From assembly GCF_014217605.1 (NCBI RefSeq), contig NZ_CP043639.1:2503501-2567500 (forward strand): a stretch of DNA of 64,000 nt, in the 5' to 3' direction. Of the stretch, positions 1-8,662 are shown piece by piece. The DNA is from Sphingomonas sp. NBWT7. GTDB taxonomy: Bacteria > Pseudomonadota > Alphaproteobacteria > Sphingomonadales > Sphingomonadaceae. Position 1 is the stretch's first letter. Each line of letters begins with the position of its first letter. Below the pieces are notes generated by a model that ran no database searches, had not been told where the DNA came from, and saw nothing but the letters and a program-made list of their open reading frames with translations. Made by a program: the position numbers and the translations under genes.

Positions 1-387
1 AGCTACTACACCGGCCACACCGACGATCTCGAACGTCGCGTTGCCCAGCATCAGGCGGGAGAAATCCCCGGCTACACGCAGCAACGTCGCCCAATAACCC
101 TGATATGGTCACAGGATTTTTCGTCGCGGTCGGAGGCGCTGGAAGCCGAGCGTCAGATCAAGGGCTGGTCGCGGGCCAAGAAGGAGGCACTGTTCGGTTT
201 CGACTGGGCGACGATCCGTTCACTCGCGAGCCGGGCGCTGCTTCGAGACGGCACTTCGCCCGGGCAAAGCCCAACCTCAGCGCCTCCTCAGCACGAACGG
301 ATACCAAACACACCCGTTCGTCTTGAGGAGGGACTGAACGCCAACGAAGGCCTGTCTCGAAGCGAAACCTCCGTTCGTCCTGAGGAC
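1..387 (+). CDS. GIY-YIG nuclease family protein, 5'-truncated by the window edge, frame open into trmJ
   Basis: Reading from base 1 gives a GIY-YIG-family C-terminal part: YTGHTDDLERR matches the YIG half of the motif and the following arginine helix, and GWSRAKKEALF with FGFDW matches the usual end of small stand-alone GIY-YIG proteins. Their cellular role is poorly known; the fold is that of a metal-dependent nuclease. After about residue 78 the frame enters a repeat cluster (241-422) and gives a low-complexity Ser/Pro/Arg tail. No stop codon occurs before or inside trmJ, so the frame stays open to 1161. Either the protein is fused to TrmJ, or trmJ starts separately at GTG 388. The 387 end marks only the first base before that GTG. 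Confidence 0.6.
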
Positions 388-422
388 GTGCTGAGCGCCA
401 GCGAAGCCCCGTCTCGAAGGAC
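241..422. repeat. Three tandem/inverted copies of a dispersed Sphingomonas-type repeat
   Basis: Three related units of about 50 nt are visible. One reads towards CCTCCTCAGCACGAACGG (241-300), and two read in the opposite sense starting CCGTTCGTC at about 314 and 371 and ending GTCTCGAAG. The same family occurs at 46310-46437. Units pair as inverted repeats, so the RNA can fold into long hairpins. The cluster lies between the GIY-YIG and TrmJ domains and is translated in the frame that links them. Confidence 0.75.
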
Positions 423-1161
423 AGCCACGCCCGAAGCGCCACCCCCCGTCATCGTCCTCGTCCGCCCGCAGCTCGGCGAGAATATCGGCAAGGCAGCGCG
501 CGCGATGCTCAATTTCGGGCTGACCGAGATGCGCCTCGTCGCCCCGCGCGACGGCTGGCCCAATCCCGCCGCCGGCCCCGCGGCGTCGGGCGCCGATATC
601 GTTCTCGCCAATGCGCAGGTATTCGACACCGTCGCCGACGCCGTCGCCGATTGTCCGCACGTCTATGCCACCACCGTGCGCAAGCGCGGCGTCACCAAGC
701 TCGTCGTCACGCCCGAGCACGCCGCGCAGGCCATGCGCGCCGCATCAGGCCGCAGCGCGATCCTGTTCGGACCCGAGCGATCGGGGCTCGAAACCGACGA
801 TGTCGCGCTCGCGCGCACGATCCTGACGGTGCCGATCAATCCCGCGTTCGGCAGCCTCAACCTCGCGCAGGCGGTGATCCTCGTCGCCTACGAATGGTCG
901 AAAGGCGAAGCGCTCGCCTCGCCGCCGGAAGTCGATCTCGGCGTGCCCGCGCCGCAGGAGGAACTCGAGGGGATGATTGGCCAGCTCGACGCGATGCTCG
1001 TCGCGGCCAACTTCTTCTTTCCGCCCGATCGCACGCCGGCGACGCGGCGGACATTGCGCACGCTGCTCACCAAGCCGGGCTGGACCAGCCAGGAGGTCCG
1101 CACGATGCGCGGCGTGCTTTCCGCCCTCGCCGGCGCCAAGGCGAAGAAGTCGGGCGGATAG
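388..1161 (+). CDS. trmJ: tRNA/rRNA 2'-O-methyltransferase, TrmJ (SpoU) family
   Basis: SPOUT-superfamily methyltransferase expected to 2'-O-methylate position 32 of tRNAs with S-adenosylmethionine. The family blocks are clear: IVLVRPQLGENIGKAARAM near the N-terminus (Asn and Arg of motif 1), ILFGPERSGLETDD (motif 2) and PINPAFGSLNLAQAV (motif 3, part of the knot that binds SAM). A C-terminal helical extension of about 80 residues is typical for TrmJ. The start is uncertain. The only start codon before the domain is GTG 388, which lies inside a repeat unit with GAGGA only 2 nt upstream, and the frame upstream is open into a GIY-YIG domain. The true product may therefore be a fusion. Confidence 0.85.
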   Translation: MLSASEAPSRRTATPEAPPPVIVLVRPQLGENIGKAARAMLNFGLTEMRLVAPRDGWPNPAAGPAASGADIVLANAQVFDTVADAVADCPHVYATTVRKRGVTKLVVTPEHAAQAMRAASGRSAILFGPERSGLETDDVALARTILTVPINPAFGSLNLAQAVILVAYEWSKGEALASPPEVDLGVPAPQEELEGMIGQLDAMLVAANFFFPPDRTPATRRTLRTLLTKPGWTSQEVRTMRGVLSALAGAKAKKSGG

Positions 1162-1189
1162 ATTTACGCGGCGCGAACGCCGGCCAATG

Positions 1190-1214
1190 CCAGGGGGGAT
1201 ATCCTCCCCCCTGG
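1190..1214. terminator. Perfect 10-bp hairpin between convergent genes
   Basis: CCAGGGGGGA and its exact complement TCCCCCCTGG flank a 5-nt loop between the ends of trmJ (+) and the small membrane protein (-). Neither strand has a good T-run after the stem, so termination could be bidirectional and weak. The hairpin itself is certain; the role is inferred from position. Confidence 0.5.
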
Positions 1215-1221
1215 AAATCAC

Positions 1222-1485
1222 TCAGTTGCTGTCCGAATCGTCGTCGTCTTCGTTGTCGATGATCAGCAGCGCGACGCCGACCACAACGGCAGCGCCGATG
1301 ATCGCCGGGATGATGCTCACGCCGGCAAGGCGATCGGCCTTGGCAGTTGCGGTGCCCGCGCGCGGCGCGTTCGACAGCGAGAGCTTCGAGGCAGCCGTCG
1401 TCGGAGCGACGGGGGCGGCGGTCGCCGCTACCGGCGCCATGGCAATCGAACCGGCAGCCAGGCCGGTCATCAGTTTTGCGATCAT
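1222..1485 (-). CDS. Small secreted or membrane-anchored protein, unknown function
   Basis: An 87-residue protein that I do not recognise as a named family. An N-terminal signal-like segment (MIAKLMTGLAAGSIAMAPVAATAA) is followed by an Ala/Pro/Thr-rich stretch, then a hydrophobic helix (IIPAIIGAAVVVGVALLII) and an acidic tail of Asp, Glu, Ser and Asn. It could be held in the inner membrane by its C-terminal helix. The start at 1485 is preferred over the ATG at 1500 because GGGAGAAG lies at correct spacing before it. It is the only gene on this strand here and ends towards trmJ, with a hairpin between them. Confidence 0.7.
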   Translation of the reverse strand: MIAKLMTGLAAGSIAMAPVAATAAPVAPTTAASKLSLSNAPRAGTATAKADRLAGVSIIPAIIGAAVVVGVALLIIDNEDDDDSDSN

Positions 1486-1897
1486 TTCAACTTCTCCCAT
1501 TCACGCACACGAAAGTCAGCGTAGCGCCACAACCAGTGACGCACCGATAAGTCTCACAGCTTTATTGATGCAGCGCAATAATCAAGCCGGGCCGGGTATC
1601 GAACCCGGTAGTCGGACCTTTCAAAGCAATCGGCACATACCGCAGCGTCGCGGCTACGCGTGCCCGTCGGCCGGCGGTAGGGTGGCATCGAGGTCGAGGC
1701 GGGGGCGGGGCCGAAGATCAGCGGCAAAGGCGGCCATACACCGCGTCGTGTCTCCGTACGGCGCGCGACGTGTTCCTCAACAAACGCCGGCGTTTGATAT
1801 CGGCCGTACCCACTCTGCTTTTGGGATAATGCTTGTATCGCGAGCGTTAACCTGAAACGCTGAGGATCACCCTCGATGCAGCGCAGGAGTTGTTCAC
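1486..1897. other. Intergenic region without a recognisable gene
   Basis: About 410 bp between two divergently transcribed small secreted-protein genes. Open frames here have neither family motifs nor ribosome binding sites. The only structure noted is on the minus strand around 1592-1612, where CCGGGTTCGATACCCGG resembles a tRNA T-arm, but no matching acceptor, D or anticodon arms are present. The region presumably holds the two divergent promoters. Confidence 0.6.
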
Positions 1898-2365
1898 ATG
1901 CTGGTACTTGCCGCAATACTTGCTGTCGTCGCACCGGCCGATAATCAGCCGAAGGCAGAGCTGGAATTGAATGCCGCCGATCGTCGCGCGCTGGTGATCG
2001 GGCTTGAGCGGCGAGTCGGCGGGAAGTTCGTCCTGACCGGCATCAAGGATGCCGAACGCGCCTGTCAGACGGCCCACTCCTGCATCACGGATGAAGCACT
2101 GCTTGCGGCAGCAAGGCACGGTGCACCCGTTAACGCTGTTCGGACGATCGACCAGTTACTTGCATCGAGCGATGTGAGTGGTGAGACGCCCGTCGCGATC
2201 GTAAGCGCACGCAGCGCACGGTGGAAGGGGGACAATCTGATCGTTCGCACCTCCGTGTACGACAAAGCCGGTGGCCGGTGGATGGCTCGCGAAGCGACGA
2301 TCGCTCAATTTCCCGGTGTCATAGCGCCGGTACGAACACTGCTGTCCTGGCAATCGGTCGACTGA
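1898..2365 (+). CDS. Putative exported protein of unknown function
   Basis: A 155-residue product starting MLVLAAILAVVAPADNQ, a short hydrophobic N-terminus compatible with a signal peptide. The rest is a soluble alpha/beta-looking domain with two cysteines close together (CQTAHSC, about residues 56-62) that could form a disulfide outside the cytoplasm. I do not recognise the family. AGGAG lies 8 nt before the ATG. It stands alone between the divergent small gene and tRNA-Phe. Confidence 0.65.
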   Translation: MLVLAAILAVVAPADNQPKAELELNAADRRALVIGLERRVGGKFVLTGIKDAERACQTAHSCITDEALLAAARHGAPVNAVRTIDQLLASSDVSGETPVAIVSARSARWKGDNLIVRTSVYDKAGGRWMAREATIAQFPGVIAPVRTLLSWQSVD

Positions 2366-2628
2366 CAAGGACGTCCGCTGCCTAAACGCCCCGCAGGTGT
2401 GATTACCTGCGAAGGCTTGGCACGCTTCGAGTCCATTCCCACGCCAAGCCTGCGGACGGCGTAGGCCGCCCCGCGACGAACGCCGCGTCGGGGCAGCGCC
2501 CTTCGCACAATACCCCGTTCCGCGCGTGGAGTTGCGACGGCGTAGCACGGTGGCCGAAGACGACGAAAGCCGGGGAAAGCAGAGCCTTACGGTCAGCTAG
2601 GCTCTTGGCTGTCTATCAAGCTATGAAA

Positions 2629-2704
2629 TGGTGCCCAGGGACGGGATCGAACCGCCGACACTGCGATTTTCAGTCGCATGCTCTACCAACTGAGCTACCT
2701 GGGC
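2629..2704 (-). tRNA. tRNA-Phe (GAA)
   Basis: A complete 76-nt cloverleaf including an encoded CCA end. The acceptor stem starts GCCCAGG and pairs with CCTGGGC. The D-arm has AGCTCAGTTGGTAGAGC. The anticodon loop is CTGAAAA with anticodon GAA. The T-arm contains GGTTCGATCC. It follows yacG in the same direction, as in many alphaproteobacteria, and may be co-transcribed with the infA-maf-RNase-yacG block. Confidence 0.97.
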
Positions 2705-2733
2705 GCACGGTGGATCACCGCGGAGCGGTCCCC

Positions 2734-2919
2734 CTAATCGCGCGGCGTCGCGCTGTCCAGCCCATCCGCGCCGTCACCGATACGATCGATCGCCGGACCG
2801 GGAATGCGATAGCCTTCGCCAAGCCATTGCAGCAGGTCGCGGTCCTTGCACCCGCGCGAGCAGAAAGGCGCAGCGGCGGGCTCGGGCGGCCGGCCGCAGA
2901 TCGGGCATTTCGTCTTCAT
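2734..2919 (-). CDS. yacG: DNA gyrase inhibitor YacG, zinc-binding
   Basis: A 61-residue protein with the YacG zinc finger: CPIC at residues 5-8 and CSRGC at about residues 20-24, giving a four-cysteine site. In E. coli YacG binds GyrB and inhibits gyrase supercoiling. The short acidic tail is usual for the family. The ATG overlaps the stop of the upstream RNase gene by 4 nt, which suggests translational coupling in the infA-maf-RNase-yacG operon. Confidence 0.92.
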   Translation of the reverse strand: MKTKCPICGRPPEPAAAPFCSRGCKDRDLLQWLGEGYRIPGPAIDRIGDGADGLDSATPRD

Positions 2920-3839
2920 GCGTCGAAGATAGGCATTCGGCCCGTGCGGCGCACCACCTCGTCGAGCCAGCCGGGCCGCTGCACGATCCGCGTCCGTACC
3001 GCATCGGGTAGCCGCACATTGTTCGAGGCGCCAGGCGGCGTCCGCTCGATCGTGCGCAGCGCCGCGCGCGCCGCCGCGCCGATCGGATCGGCGCGCAGCA
3101 GCTCGGGCAGCGATGGGCCGGTGCGCGGACGCACGATCTGGAGGAAGCCGAAGCCGTTGACCGCGGTCCGCTCGAACGGCGGCGGCAGATGCGCGTCGAT
3201 CGCGTCGGCCACCGCCTGCCGCGGCGTGCGGCCGCTCAGCGTCGGGAAGTCGATCCCGATCGACCCGCCGATCGCGTGGCGCTCGATTGCCGCGGCGACC
3301 GCCAACGCCGCGCGCACCGCCAGCGCATCGAGCGGCGCGCCGCCGTCGACGTCGAACAGCGTCATCGCCGGCGTCGGCGTCAGCCGCAGCGCGCCACCGG
3401 CAAAGGCGATGTCGCCGCTCGCCGCCTCGTCGAGCACTTCGGACCAGCCCGCCGCCTCGAGCGCATCGGGCTCGTGCGCGCGCAGTTGGCGCACCGGCGC
3501 ATCGGTCAGCTGGTCGCGCAGCGTCGGCGACGGGCGCAGCGCAGCGTCGCTGATCCGACCGCGCGGCGGCTTGCGCCGGCCAGCCTCGGGAACCGTCGCG
3601 CGGGTAATCTCGATGCGGATCGCCGCGCCCAGCGTCGTTCCCGCCGGCGCGCGATCGAGCGCGACCTCGCTACCGTCGTCGAGCCGCGCGACCAACCGGT
3701 CGATCAGCCGCGCCGCCGCTACCATCCCCGGCTGCGGACCGGCGTCATCGGGCAGGATGCGCGCGCGAACGATCCGGTCGTCAACGACGAGCGCCGCGCG
3801 CTCCTCGCCGACCCCCGCCTCATACAACCACTCAGCCAA
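2916..3839 (-). CDS. Compact RNase E/G-like protein
   Basis: A 307-residue protein related to the catalytic part of RNase E/G. The metal-binding aspartates appear conserved: MTLFDVDGG corresponds to the first catalytic Asp block of RNase E, and GGSIGIDFPT to the second. An S1-like N-terminus is reduced to about 75 residues, and the CPxCxGxG zinc-link that joins RNase E/G dimers is absent. It lies between maf (8-nt overlap) and yacG (4-nt overlap). Role inferred: an accessory endoribonuclease in RNA processing. Reduced domain content means substrate range and oligomer state may differ from E. coli RNase G. Confidence 0.75.
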   Translation of the reverse strand: MAEWLYEAGVGEERAALVVDDRIVRARILPDDAGPQPGMVAAARLIDRLVARLDDGSEVALDRAPAGTTLGAAIRIEITRATVPEAGRRKPPRGRISDAALRPSPTLRDQLTDAPVRQLRAHEPDALEAAGWSEVLDEAASGDIAFAGGALRLTPTPAMTLFDVDGGAPLDALAVRAALAVAAAIERHAIGGSIGIDFPTLSGRTPRQAVADAIDAHLPPPFERTAVNGFGFLQIVRPRTGPSLPELLRADPIGAAARAALRTIERTPPGASNNVRLPDAVRTRIVQRPGWLDEVVRRTGRMPIFDA

Positions 3840-4407
3840 ATGCGATCCCGGCGCTTGTCAGCAAGGCGCGCGTCTCGAACAGCGGCAGCCCGACGACGCC
3901 CGAGTAGGAGCCGTCGATGCGGCGGACAAAGGCTTCGGCGCGGCCCTGGATCGCATAGCCGCCCGCCTTGCCCATCCCCTCACCGCTCGCGACATAGGTC
4001 GCGATCTCCGCGGCGCTGAGCGGCTTGAATGCGACGGTCGTGTCGGACAGCCGCGTGCGCTGCGTGCCGTCGGCACCGATCACGACCACCGCCGACAGGC
4101 AGTGATGCCGCCGCCCGGAGAGCAGCTCGAGCATGCGGACGAGATCCGCATCGTCGGCCGGCTTGCCGAGGATGCGGCGCCCGGCGACCACGCTGGTATC
4201 GGCCGCAAGCACGACCTCGGCAGCATCGCGCGCAACCGCTTTGGCCTTGGCGATTGCGACGCGCAGCACGTAATCGCGCGGGCGCTCGTCCTTCAGCGGT
4301 GTCTCGTCCACCTCGGGCGCGACGACGCGCGCCGGCACGACGCCGATCTGCGCCAGCAGCGACAGCCGGCGCGGCGATGCGGAAGCGAGAATGAGGGGGG
4401 CGGGCAT
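3832..4407 (-). CDS. maf: Maf family nucleoside triphosphate pyrophosphatase (first copy)
   Basis: A 191-residue Maf/YhdE-type protein that hydrolyses non-canonical or surplus NTPs (dTTP, UTP or modified pyrimidines) to the monophosphate. It shows LILASASPRR at the N-terminus, EVDETP around residue 32, the KAKAVA helix, VLAADTSVV with the catalytic acidic residue, and GKPADDADLVRML. Located directly after infA and overlapping the RNase E/G-like gene. A second, more divergent copy is at 36062-36679. Confidence 0.92.
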   Translation of the reverse strand: MPAPLILASASPRRLSLLAQIGVVPARVVAPEVDETPLKDERPRDYVLRVAIAKAKAVARDAAEVVLAADTSVVAGRRILGKPADDADLVRMLELLSGRRHHCLSAVVVIGADGTQRTRLSDTTVAFKPLSAAEIATYVASGEGMGKAGGYAIQGRAEAFVRRIDGSYSGVVGLPLFETRALLTSAGIAFG

Positions 4408-4421
4408 CAGCCCTACCCGGA

Positions 4422-4667
4422 TTATTGCGGGCCGGGGCCGCCGCGGCCGGGCATGAAGCGGTAGGTGATCCGCCCCTTGGTCAGGTCGTACGGCGTCAAC
4501 TCGACGAGCACTTCGTCACCGACGAGCACGCGGATGCGGTTCTTACGCATCTTGCCCGCGGTGTGGCCCAGGATTTCATGGTCGTTCTCCAGCCGCACGC
4601 GGAACATCGCGTTGGGAAGGAGCTCGACCACCTGGCCGCGCATTTCGAGAAGTTCTTCTTTCGCCAA
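4422..4667 (-). CDS. infA: Translation initiation factor IF-1
   Basis: An OB-fold protein that binds the ribosomal A site during initiation. The sequence [20 protein letters not shown] followed by [20 protein letters not shown], then [21 protein letters not shown], is unmistakable IF-1. At 81 residues it is slightly longer than the usual 72 because of a C-terminal GRGGPGPQ tail, which is common in sphingomonads. First gene of the infA-maf-RNase-yacG-tRNA-Phe block. Confidence 0.97.
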   Translation of the reverse strand: MAKEELLEMRGQVVELLPNAMFRVRLENDHEILGHTAGKMRKNRIRVLVGDEVLVELTPYDLTKGRITYRFMPGRGGPGPQ

Positions 4668-4814
4668 ACAATTACACTTTCTGCGGATGATCGCGCGCGC
4701 CCATAGCCCAAGCGTCGCCGGAATGAAAGGCGCGCGGCATCACGGAACGCAAACTGGTGTGCGGCCTAGATCGTGCTGCCCGGCGTGTCGATCAAGCCCC
4801 GCCGCCCGCCATGC

Positions 4815-6029
4815 TCACACCAGCATGCCCTGCAGCAGCTTGGGCAACGCACCGCTCTCGCCGCGCGCCTCGGCCATGAAGCGGTTCTTGAGCGGCGGGA
4901 TCGCATCGACCGCCGAGATTCCCAGTCGCCGCACCGCGCTCGCCGCGCGACCGGGAATCCCGAACAGCCGCGTCAGCGTGTCGGTCGCGCCGGCGACCAG
5001 CATCGTGTCGAGGCTGCGCCAGCGCTGATACCGCGCGAGGAGTTGAGCGTCGCCCGGCTCCAACCCAAGCCGGCGTCCTTCGACCAGCACCTCCGCCAGC
5101 GCCGCGACGTCGCGGAAGCCGAGGTTGAGCCCCTGCCCCGCGATCGGATGAATGCCGTGCGCCGCATCGCCGACCAGCGCCAGCCGCTCGGCGGTGATCG
5201 TCGCCGCGTGGTGGAAGCCGAGCGGATAGCTCGCGCGCGGGCTCGCTTTCGACAGCGCGCCGAGGAACCCGCCCATCCGCTGCTCCGCCTCAGCCAGGAA
5301 GCCGCGATCGCCGAGCTTGAGCATCCCCGGCGCGTGCGCCGCCTTCACCGTCCACACGATCGCAGAGCGGTGCCCGTCCGCATCGTCGACCAGCGGCAGC
5401 AGCGCGAACGGCCCGGCCGCGTAGAAGATCTCGTACGCGATATTCTCGTGCGACCGCTCGTGATGGAACGCGCCGATGATCGCGGCGTGGTCGTAGCGCC
5501 AATGCGCGGTCGCGATCCCCGCTGCCGCGCGGGTCGGCGAGTTGCGCCCCTCCGCGGCAACGAGCAGCGACGCCGTCACCTCACTGCCGTCACTCAGCGT
5601 AGCGCGCACGCCGCTCGTCGAACGATCGACGCTGGTTGCGCGCGTCAGCGACCGGAAATCGACGCCGCTCTCCCCGATCGCGTCGGCCAGCGCGCGCCGG
5701 ATCGCGCGATTCTCGTACATCGTGCCAAGCGCGCCGTCGTCGGCATCAGGAATGAAATCGAGCTTCCCCGGCTCCAGCCCGTCGCTCACCCGGATCTGCC
5801 GGATCGCGCAGCCCTGCCCGGCCAGCCGCTCGGCCACCCCGATCGCCTCGAGCATGCGGTGGCTCGCGCTCGCCACCGCAGAGGCACGCCCGTCGAACCC
5901 GGGCGCTAGCGTCACCGCCGGATCGGCAGGATCGACGACGATCACCGACAGGCCATGCCGGTCTAGCGCCAGCGCGAGCGTGCTGCCGACCAGCCCGCCT
6001 CCAAGGATCAGAACGTCCGCGTGAACCAT
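4815..6029 (-). CDS. FAD-dependent ubiquinone biosynthesis hydroxylase (UbiH/UbiF/Coq6 family)
   Basis: A 404-residue flavoprotein monooxygenase that hydroxylates the ring of ubiquinone precursors. It has an N-terminal FAD-binding Rossmann motif (VLILGGGLVGSTLALALDRHG, residues 6-26), a DG motif region in the middle, and GDAAHGIHPIAGQGLNLGFRD (second FAD motif with the family UbiH signature) near residue 290. The frame extends upstream, but ATG 6029 sits directly before the Rossmann strand and gives the normal family length. It is divergent from ftsK, with 194 bp between the starts. Which ring position it attacks (UbiH, F or I) cannot be told from sequence alone. Confidence 0.88.
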   Translation of the reverse strand: MVHADVLILGGGLVGSTLALALDRHGLSVIVVDPADPAVTLAPGFDGRASAVASASHRMLEAIGVAERLAGQGCAIRQIRVSDGLEPGKLDFIPDADDGALGTMYENRAIRRALADAIGESGVDFRSLTRATSVDRSTSGVRATLSDGSEVTASLLVAAEGRNSPTRAAAGIATAHWRYDHAAIIGAFHHERSHENIAYEIFYAAGPFALLPLVDDADGHRSAIVWTVKAAHAPGMLKLGDRGFLAEAEQRMGGFLGALSKASPRASYPLGFHHAATITAERLALVGDAAHGIHPIAGQGLNLGFRDVAALAEVLVEGRRLGLEPGDAQLLARYQRWRSLDTMLVAGATDTLTRLFGIPGRAASAVRRLGISAVDAIPPLKNRFMAEARGESGALPKLLQGMLV

Positions 6030-6223
6030 GTGGGCGACCTTAGCGGGGCAAGAGGAGAAGCGGAACCGCGCAATCCGGTATGATCGCGTGTCGCGGCCAC
6101 CGCCGTTAACCGTGCCCGCGGCACCACAGTTCCCCGCGGATCGTGCGCGCCCTGCTTGACGGCGGCGGCGGCGCGGCGGACAATCGGGCGGGCGTTTTTT
6201 CCAGGCATTTCGGGGGCGGTACG

Positions 6224-8536
6224 ATGGCGAGCAGGGCGCAACCGTCCTTGTGGCGCGAGACGGTGAAGGCGGGGGCGGTGCGCAGCGGCGCACTCGTCAC
6301 CGCGCTCGCGCTGTTCGCGGCGACGGCGCTGATGGCACTCGCACTCGCCAGTTATCGGCCGAGCGACGCTGCGCTCAACACCGCGGCGGCCGGCACCACC
6401 GGCAATCTCGTCGGCGTGCCCGGCGCGTGGTTCGCCGATCTTGCGCTCACAATCTTCGGCCCGGCGGTCGCGCTGCTGCTGCCGATCGCGCCGATCGTCG
6501 CCCTGCGGCTGTGGCGTGAGCAGCCGGCGGGCGCGTGGCAGCAGATGCTGCGCCAGGCGGTGCTTGGCGTCGCGCTGATGGCGGTGGCGCTCGCCTGCGT
6601 CGCCGACGATGCGGTACTCGCACTGCCGTTCGGCTGGGGCGGCGCGATCGGGCTCGGCGGGGTCGCCGCCGCGCGCGCCGGCCTCGCCTATGCCAACAAC
6701 CCGCTGATCGAATGGTGGAGCATCGTTGCGCTCGGCATCGTCACCGGCATTGCCGGCGCGATCGTGTGGGGCCGCAGCCTCGAGGTCGACATGCCGCGCG
6801 GCTGGATCGCGCGCCGCCGCGCGCGCCGCGCCGCCGCCTTCGATGACGGTTACGCCGACGAGTTCGACGATGCGATCGACGACGAGCCGATCGAGCTCAA
6901 GCGCAAGGTCGTCACCCCGCGCGCGGTCGCGCAGCCCGATACCCGCCCGGCGCCCGTCATCAACGATCGCGCCGCCGCCCCCGCCAGCGTCACCAAGCCG
7001 CCGCGCCAGCCCAAGCTCGACCTACGCGACGATTACGCACTGCCGACGCTCGACATGCTCACCCCCGCCCCGTCCAAGCAGGGTGGCACGATCGACAAGA
7101 CCGCGCTCGAGCGCAATGCGCGGCTGCTCGAGACGGTGCTCGACGATTTCAACGTCAAGGGATCGATCGTCGAGGTACGCCCCGGCCCCGTCGTGACGAT
7201 GTACGAGCTCGAGCCCGCGCCCGGCATCAAGGCCACGCGCGTCGTCAGCCTCGCCGACGATATCGCGCGCAACATGAGCGCGATTTCAGCCCGCGTCGCG
7301 ACGATCCCCGGCCGCACCGTGATCGGCATCGAATTGCCCAACGCGCGCCGCGAGACGGTGTCGCTGCACGAACTGATCCGCAGCCAGGCGTTCGAGGATC
7401 AGAACGCCTCGCTCCCCGTCATTCTGGGCAAGAACATCGCCGGCGATCCCGTCATCGCCGATCTCGCGCCGATGCCGCACCTCCTCGTCGCCGGCACCAC
7501 CGGGTCGGGCAAGTCGGTCGGCCTCAACGCGATGATCCTGTCGCTGCTCTATCGGCTCACCCCCGATCAGTGCCGCATGATCATGATCGATCCCAAGATG
7601 CTCGAACTGTCGATGTATGACGACATTCCGCATCTCCTCTCCCCCGTCGTCACCGATCCCGCCAAGGCGGTGCGCGCGCTGAAATGGGCGGTCGAGCAGA
7701 TGGAGGATCGCTATCGCCAGATGTCCTCGCTCGGGGTGCGCAGCCTCTCGGGCTTCAACGACAAGGTGCGCGCCGCCAAGGCGAAGGGCGCGCCGCTGGG
7801 GCGCAAGGTACAGTCGGGCTGGGACGAGAACGGCCGCCCGGTCTATGAAGAGGAGCAGCTCGACTATCAGGTGCTGCCGCAGATCGTCGTGATCGTCGAC
7901 GAGCTTGCAGATCTGATGATGACGGCCGGCAAGGAGGTCGAATTCCTTATCCAGCGGCTCGCGCAGAAGGCGCGCGCCGCGGGCATCCACCTCATCATGG
8001 CGACGCAGCGCCCATCGGTCGACGTCATCACCGGCGTCATCAAGGCGAATTTGCCGACGCGGATCAGCTTCCACGTCACCTCGAAGATCGATTCGCGCAC
8101 TATCCTGGGCGAACAGGGCGCGGAACAGCTGCTCGGCAAGGGCGACATGCTCTACATGCCCGGCGGCAAGGGCATCGTGCGCGTCCACGGCCCGTTCGTC
8201 AGCGACGAGGAAGTGCAGCGCGTCACCGATCACTGGCGCGCACAGGGCCAGCCCGATTACGTTTCGTCCGTCACCGAGGAGCCCGAGCAGAGCTTCGAAC
8301 TCGAAGGCGCACCGACCGGCGAGGATTCGGCCGAGGACCAGCAGTATCGCGCCGCGATCCAGCTCGTCTGCGGCAGCCAGAAGGCGTCGACCTCGTGGCT
8401 GCAGCGCCAGCTGCGTATCGGCTACAATTCCGCCGCGCGCCTCATCGAGCGGATGGAAAAGGACGGCATCGTCGGCCGCCCCGACCACGTCGGCCGCCGC
8501 GAGGTGCTACGCGACACCGACGGCCAGCCGATCTAG
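6224..8536 (+). CDS. ftsK: DNA translocase FtsK
   Basis: A 770-residue septal DNA pump that segregates chromosome dimers and the terminus at division. Four membrane helices occupy about residues 22-182. After a short linker comes the motor: FNVKGSIVEVRPGPVVTMYE (alpha), the Walker A GTTGSGKS at residues 424-431, Walker B with VVIVDELADLMM, and MATQRPSVDVITGVIKAN. The C-terminal gamma winged helix (SWLQRQLRIGYNSAARLIER) reads KOPS sites. The linker is much shorter than in E. coli. ATG 6224 is chosen for its preceding GGGGGCGG and the membrane start; the frame is open further upstream to 6143. Confidence 0.95.
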   Translation: MASRAQPSLWRETVKAGAVRSGALVTALALFAATALMALALASYRPSDAALNTAAAGTTGNLVGVPGAWFADLALTIFGPAVALLLPIAPIVALRLWREQPAGAWQQMLRQAVLGVALMAVALACVADDAVLALPFGWGGAIGLGGVAAARAGLAYANNPLIEWWSIVALGIVTGIAGAIVWGRSLEVDMPRGWIARRRARRAAAFDDGYADEFDDAIDDEPIELKRKVVTPRAVAQPDTRPAPVINDRAAAPASVTKPPRQPKLDLRDDYALPTLDMLTPAPSKQGGTIDKTALERNARLLETVLDDFNVKGSIVEVRPGPVVTMYELEPAPGIKATRVVSLADDIARNMSAISARVATIPGRTVIGIELPNARRETVSLHELIRSQAFEDQNASLPVILGKNIAGDPVIADLAPMPHLLVAGTTGSGKSVGLNAMILSLLYRLTPDQCRMIMIDPKMLELSMYDDIPHLLSPVVTDPAKAVRALKWAVEQMEDRYRQMSSLGVRSLSGFNDKVRAAKAKGAPLGRKVQSGWDENGRPVYEEEQLDYQVLPQIVVIVDELADLMMTAGKEVEFLIQRLAQKARAAGIHLIMATQRPSVDVITGVIKANLPTRISFHVTSKIDSRTILGEQGAEQLLGKGDMLYMPGGKGIVRVHGPFVSDEEVQRVTDHWRAQGQPDYVSSVTEEPEQSFELEGAPTGEDSAEDQQYRAAIQLVCGSQKASTSWLQRQLRIGYNSAARLIERMEKDGIVGRPDHVGRREVLRDTDGQPI

Positions 8537-8662
8537 GCGGGCGCTAGGCGACAACGTTGCCGCTCGAGCGTGCTGCGATCTACCCTGGTCAATAGCGATC
8601 ATTTGCCAGCGGCGCTGCCACGCATAGGTAAGGCATTCTGCCCGAACCGCCGATATCGTCGA

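Noticed and set aside
1590..1625. tRNA-like T-arm on the minus strand (CCGGGTTCGATACCCGG)
   Set aside because: No D-arm, anticodon arm, matching acceptor stem or CCA end nearby; at most a remnant.
2605..4464. 619-codon plus-strand frame over tRNA-Phe, yacG, the RNase and maf
   Set aside because: It runs through a tRNA gene and four supported genes on the other strand, with low-complexity composition.
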